From Betaproteobacteria bacterium (GTDB lineage: Bacteria; Pseudomonadota; Gammaproteobacteria; Burkholderiales; Casimicrobiaceae), in NCBI GenBank assembly GCA_013298145.1, contig JAAFJO010000005.1, positions 62,001-126,000 of the forward strand: a DNA stretch of 64,000 nt, read 5' to 3'. A program made the position numbers and the translations under genes. Position 1 is the first letter of the stretch. Each line of letters starts with the position of its first letter. Positions 61,230 to 64,000 of this stretch are shown here, one piece after another. Under the pieces are notes generated by a model. It was not told the DNA's origin, did not search any database, and worked only from the letters and a program-made list of their open reading frames with translations.

Positions 61230-61649
61230 TTAGTCGGCCAGCGCTTCCAACGCTTTAGCGAAGCGATTCGCGTGTGAACGCTCCGCTTTTGCGAGCGTCT
61301 CGAACCAGTCGGCGATCTCGTCGAAACCCTCTTCGCGCGCGGATTTCGCCATGCCTGGGTACATATCGGTGTACTCGTGGGTCTCGCCCGCAACCGCAGA
61401 CTTCAAGTTGTCGCGGCTCGCGCCGATGGGCATCCCAGTTGCTGGATCGCCCACCATTGCCAAGTAGTCCAGGTGGCCGTGCGCGTGACCAGTCTCTCCC
61501 TCAGCCGTTGAGCGGAACAGTGCTGCCACGTCGTTTTGACCTTCAACGTCCGCTTTGTTCGCGAAGTAAAGGTAGCGGCGGTTTGCTTGGCTTTCGCCGG
61601 CGAACGCGTCTTTGAGGTTTTGATGGGTTTTGGTGCCCTTCAAGTTCAT
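61230..61649 (-). CDS. Rubrerythrin (ferritin-like domain only)
   Basis: 139 residues, a four-helix ferritin-like diiron protein. Ligands lie in [28 protein letters not shown] (ExxH), [13 protein letters not shown] and [12 protein letters not shown]. The C-terminal rubredoxin domain of classical rubrerythrin is missing, so electrons must come from another protein, plausibly the CCG-type protein encoded next. It reduces H2O2. AGGAG upstream of the ATG at 61649. Confidence 0.95.
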   Translation of the reverse strand: MNLKGTKTHQNLKDAFAGESQANRRYLYFANKADVEGQNDVAALFRSTAEGETGHAHGHLDYLAMVGDPATGMPIGASRDNLKSAVAGETHEYTDMYPGMAKSAREEGFDEIADWFETLAKAERSHANRFAKALEALAD

Positions 61650-61877
61650 GTTGCACTCCTAAAAATTGGTGGTTAACCCAACAATCAAACGAACTTGCTT
61701 GATTGCAGCTGCGAAAGATATTTGTCTAGAACAAGATTGTGAATGACTTATTCCGCTTGCGTTGATCGGAATTTCCGATTAAGCGCCAATGTCCGCCGAT
61801 CTTCAAGGAACAAGCGGCACACTGAAACATCGTTTTTCCCGGGCGTTTGCTCGGATTGCGCGTAAAATTTAAGCAAT
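61650..61877. other. Divergent promoter region of rubrerythrin and rhlE
   Basis: 228 bp without a gene. AT-rich blocks at 61720-61765 and 61858-61877 probably hold the two promoters. Confidence 0.4.
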
Positions 61878-63437
61878 ATGCATCAAGAACAAAACCTCGC
61901 CGCGGACATAAACGCGGCAAACCCTAGTGAGTCGCCGGAGGCTCTGAACACACCGGAAATGACCGACGTGCCAGCGAGCGCCGTCGCTTCCGCCCGCCCG
62001 GAAGACGAATCTGCCGCCCTGCAGTTGCTGACCTTCGCTCAGCTCAACCTCGCCGAACCCATCTTGCGGGCGGTGCTGGAAAAGGGCTACTTAACCCCGA
62101 CGCCAATTCAAGCGCAGGCGATCCCTGTGGTGATGGCCGGGCTCGACGTCATGGGCGGTGCGCAAACCGGGACAGGTAAAACAGCCGCGTTCACTTTACC
62201 GATTTTGCATCGCATGATCAAACATGCGAATACGTCACCTTCGCCCGCGCGTCACCCGGTGCGAGCTTTAATTCTCGCGCCGACGCGTGAGCTTGCGATC
62301 CAGATCGAAGAAAACATTGAAACCTATGCGAAGTATTCCAAGCTTCGCTCCACCGTGGTTTACGGTGGCGTTGATATTAAGGAGCAGAAAGAGGCGGTGC
62401 GTGCGGGTGTTGAGGTGCTCGTCGCCACGCCGGGCCGCCTGCTTGATCACATCGAACAGAAGAATCTCTCGCTCAATCAAGTCGAAGTACTAGTACTCGA
62501 TGAGGCGGATCGAATGCTCGACATGGGCTTCATCCCGGACATCGTGCGCATCATCGGCATGCTGCCGGAAAAGCGTCAGAGCCTGCTCTTCTCGGCCACG
62601 TTTTCCGAAGAAATTAAAAAGCTCGCAGACCGCATGCTCAAAGCACCGGTGCTGATCGAAGTTGCACGGCGCAATGAATCGGCCGCCAACGTCGCGCAGC
62701 AGATTTATCGCGTGCATGGCGACGACAAACGCCGCCTGCTCGGCCACCTGGTCACGTCGCAAAACCTAACGCAGGTGCTCGTGTTCTCGCGCTCCAAGCT
62801 GCAAACGGCGCGCCTCGCACGTGAACTCGCGCGGGACGGCTTTACCACCGACGCGATCCATGGCGACAAGACGCAGGAGGAGCGTATCAAGGCGCTTGAT
62901 GCGTTCAAGAACGGCACGGTGCGCATCCTCGTCGCCACCGACGTCGCCGCGCGCGGCCTCGATATCGATCAACTGCCGACGGTGGTGAATTACGAATTGC
63001 CGTTTGTGGCCGAAGATTACGTGCACCGCATCGGCCGAACGGGTCGCGCTGGTGCCAGCGGCACCGCGATTTCGTTCGTCTCCCCCGATGACGGCAAGCT
63101 GCTCACCGAAATCGAAAAGCTCATCAAACGCAAGTTGGATGAGATGCCGATGCCGGACCTTTCTCGCTACGGTGATCGCTACGGCCCGCGCCGCGACGCG
63201 CGCGAAGCAGGCGAAGTCCGCCCACCGATGCAAGAGCCGCGCAGAAGTTATGGCGGACGCGAAGAGCGGGCGCCGAGCGCGAACCGCTTCGACAAATCAC
63301 ATTTCGATTTGAACCCTGACCAGCCGATTGATAAGTCGCGCCAGTCGCGCGCAGGCGCGGGCAAGAAAGCAGGGCGAGAGGTGTGCGTGCTGCTCAAAAT
63401 GCCAACGAAAGCGCCTGCGCAAAACGCGTCTGCGTAA
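61878..63437 (+). CDS. rhlE: DEAD-box RNA helicase, RhlE-like
   Basis: 519 residues. A disordered acidic N-terminus (about 1-48) precedes the Q motif PTPIQAQAIPVV, motif I AQTGTGKTA, Ia PTRELAIQ, DEAD box LDEADRMLDMGF, SAT motif LLFSATF, ARGLDIDQLPTVVNYELP, and HRIGRTGRAG (motif VI). The C-terminus is Arg/Gly/Asp-rich and basic, typical of RhlE proteins acting in ribosome assembly and RNA decay. A long non-conserved tail (KKAGREVCVLLKMPTK) ends the protein. Confidence 0.95.
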   Translation: MHQEQNLAADINAANPSESPEALNTPEMTDVPASAVASARPEDESAALQLLTFAQLNLAEPILRAVLEKGYLTPTPIQAQAIPVVMAGLDVMGGAQTGTGKTAAFTLPILHRMIKHANTSPSPARHPVRALILAPTRELAIQIEENIETYAKYSKLRSTVVYGGVDIKEQKEAVRAGVEVLVATPGRLLDHIEQKNLSLNQVEVLVLDEADRMLDMGFIPDIVRIIGMLPEKRQSLLFSATFSEEIKKLADRMLKAPVLIEVARRNESAANVAQQIYRVHGDDKRRLLGHLVTSQNLTQVLVFSRSKLQTARLARELARDGFTTDAIHGDKTQEERIKALDAFKNGTVRILVATDVAARGLDIDQLPTVVNYELPFVAEDYVHRIGRTGRAGASGTAISFVSPDDGKLLTEIEKLIKRKLDEMPMPDLSRYGDRYGPRRDAREAGEVRPPMQEPRRSYGGREERAPSANRFDKSHFDLNPDQPIDKSRQSRAGAGKKAGREVCVLLKMPTKAPAQNASA

Positions 63438-63616
63438 ACCCGTTTGCCCCGGCTTGGCGTCGCGCCGAGGTGCGTCGCGCTAGCTGTGCCGAGGTTCCAG
63501 CATTGAGCACGGCCCGCCTTGAAGCGCGTGTTCGACGCGGGTGGTGCGGCAGCAATCGTCTCATCACGCGTTGCATAGGCTCACTGCCCACGGGCGCGTC
63601 TCCATAAAATTTCGCG

Positions 63617-64000
63617 ATGATCACACTCTCCCCCAATGCCGCACGCGTACAAGCGGCGCTGCAATCCCTTGGCAGTCAGGCGCAAATTACCGAATACGCA
63701 CAGGCCTGCCGCACCTCAGCCGAAGCGTCGTCCGTTCTCGAATGTACGGTCGCGCAGATTGCAAAAAGCGTAATTTTTAAAGGCGAAAGTAGCGGCGTAT
63801 CGATCCTCGTGGTGGCGAGCGGAGCAAACCGGGTCGACACCCAAAAAGTCGCCACGCTCGCGGGGGAAAACCTGGGCAAAGCGGATGCTGATTTTGTGCG
63901 CGAGCACACCGGCTTCGTGATCGGCGGCGTTGCGCCACTGGCGCATGCGCAGCCTGGAAAGGTATTTTTTGATCGCGATCTTTTGCAGTTTGATCGCGTA
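63617..64000 (+). CDS. YbaK/EbsC-family aminoacyl-tRNA deacylase (partial, runs off the window)
   Basis: At least 128 residues from the ATG at 63617. The editing-domain fold shows TVAQIAKSVIFKGES with the conserved Lys in QIAKSVIFK, VASGANRVDTQKVA, and FVIGGVAPLAHAQP (the GxxPL/G loop). Free-standing members remove mischarged amino acids from tRNA-Pro or related tRNAs. The C-terminus and exact subfamily cannot be seen. Confidence 0.88.
   Translation, partial: MITLSPNAARVQAALQSLGSQAQITEYAQACRTSAEASSVLECTVAQIAKSVIFKGESSGVSILVVASGANRVDTQKVATLAGENLGKADADFVREHTGFVIGGVAPLAHAQPGKVFFDRDLLQFDRV

Overview
The window looks like chromosomal DNA of a free-living betaproteobacterium, probably near Burkholderiales; I did not identify a species. 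Reasons: moderately GC-rich coding sequence, a Bug/TctC-type periplasmic receptor, a phasin divergent from a PhaR-type PHA regulator, acetoacetyl-CoA synthetase beside a 3-oxoacid CoA-transferase, the bamD / rluD-pgeF-relA neighbourhood, and REP-like repeats of a type common in this group. There is no prophage, transposase or CRISPR array. Most genes are core metabolism and information processing, separated by repeat-bearing spacers.

Layout. 1-4.7 kb: a small exported protein, GNAT acetyltransferases, ETF-ubiquinone oxidoreductase and a hotdog thioesterase. 4.9-8.7 kb: acetoacetate activation (acetoacetyl-CoA synthetase, CoA-transferase A/B). 9.2-13.7 kb: an exported trypsin-like protease overlapping an FHA-like membrane protein, a UMF1-type MFS transporter and a TonB-C-domain protein. 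13.8-14.6 kb: tRNA-Pro, tRNA-Arg and tRNA-His, then a 140-bp tandem repeat that carries copies of the tRNA-His 3' end and a terminator. 14.6-24 kb: an M35 metallopeptidase beside a stand-alone homologue of its N-domain, Lrp/AsnC divergent from an orphan acetolactate synthase large subunit, a saccharopine-dehydrogenase-like protein, a MITE-like palindrome, DUF6502, and ArsR-PhzF. 25-29.4 kb: K+ channel, Bug receptor, an unexplained terminator-rich spacer, GNAT and aldo/keto reductase. 29.8-31.2 kb: phasin and phaR, diverging around four regularly spaced TGCA-type sites. 31.3-40.4 kb: rimO, an XRE/MmyB regulator, small membrane proteins, GST, cupin, a diguanylate cyclase with two PAS-like repeats, a membrane HExxH protein and a cupredoxin-like protein. 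40.6-47.4 kb: recJ, a COG4255-like protein carrying an in-frame repeat insertion, DUF5984 and a 989-residue DUF349 protein, with REP-like repeats between them. 47.7-53.6 kb: a six-CXXCH cytochrome with a P460-like N-domain, a DinG/YoaA helicase and a MurA-like protein lacking two catalytic residues. 53.8-58.9 kb: bamD, rluD, pgeF, relA. 59-61.6 kb: a rubrerythrin / CCG-type Fe-S protein / DUF3501 cluster. 61.9 kb to the end: rhlE and the start of a YbaK-family gene.

The clearest physiological theme is C4/acyl-CoA and storage-polymer metabolism. Acetoacetyl-CoA synthetase and the CoA-transferase feed acetoacetyl-CoA, phasin and PhaR manage polyhydroxyalkanoate granules, and ETF-QO takes electrons from acyl-CoA oxidation. 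Two other recurring themes are stress management (RelA, rubrerythrin cluster, GST) and exported proteolysis.

The items most worth a second look are the tRNA-His tail repeat array, the 57/58/57-bp spaced sites at phaP-phaR, the in-frame repeat in the COG4255-like gene, the MurA-like protein without the PEP-site Lys and Cys, the P460-multiheme fusion, and the M35 peptidase with its separate N-domain homologue.
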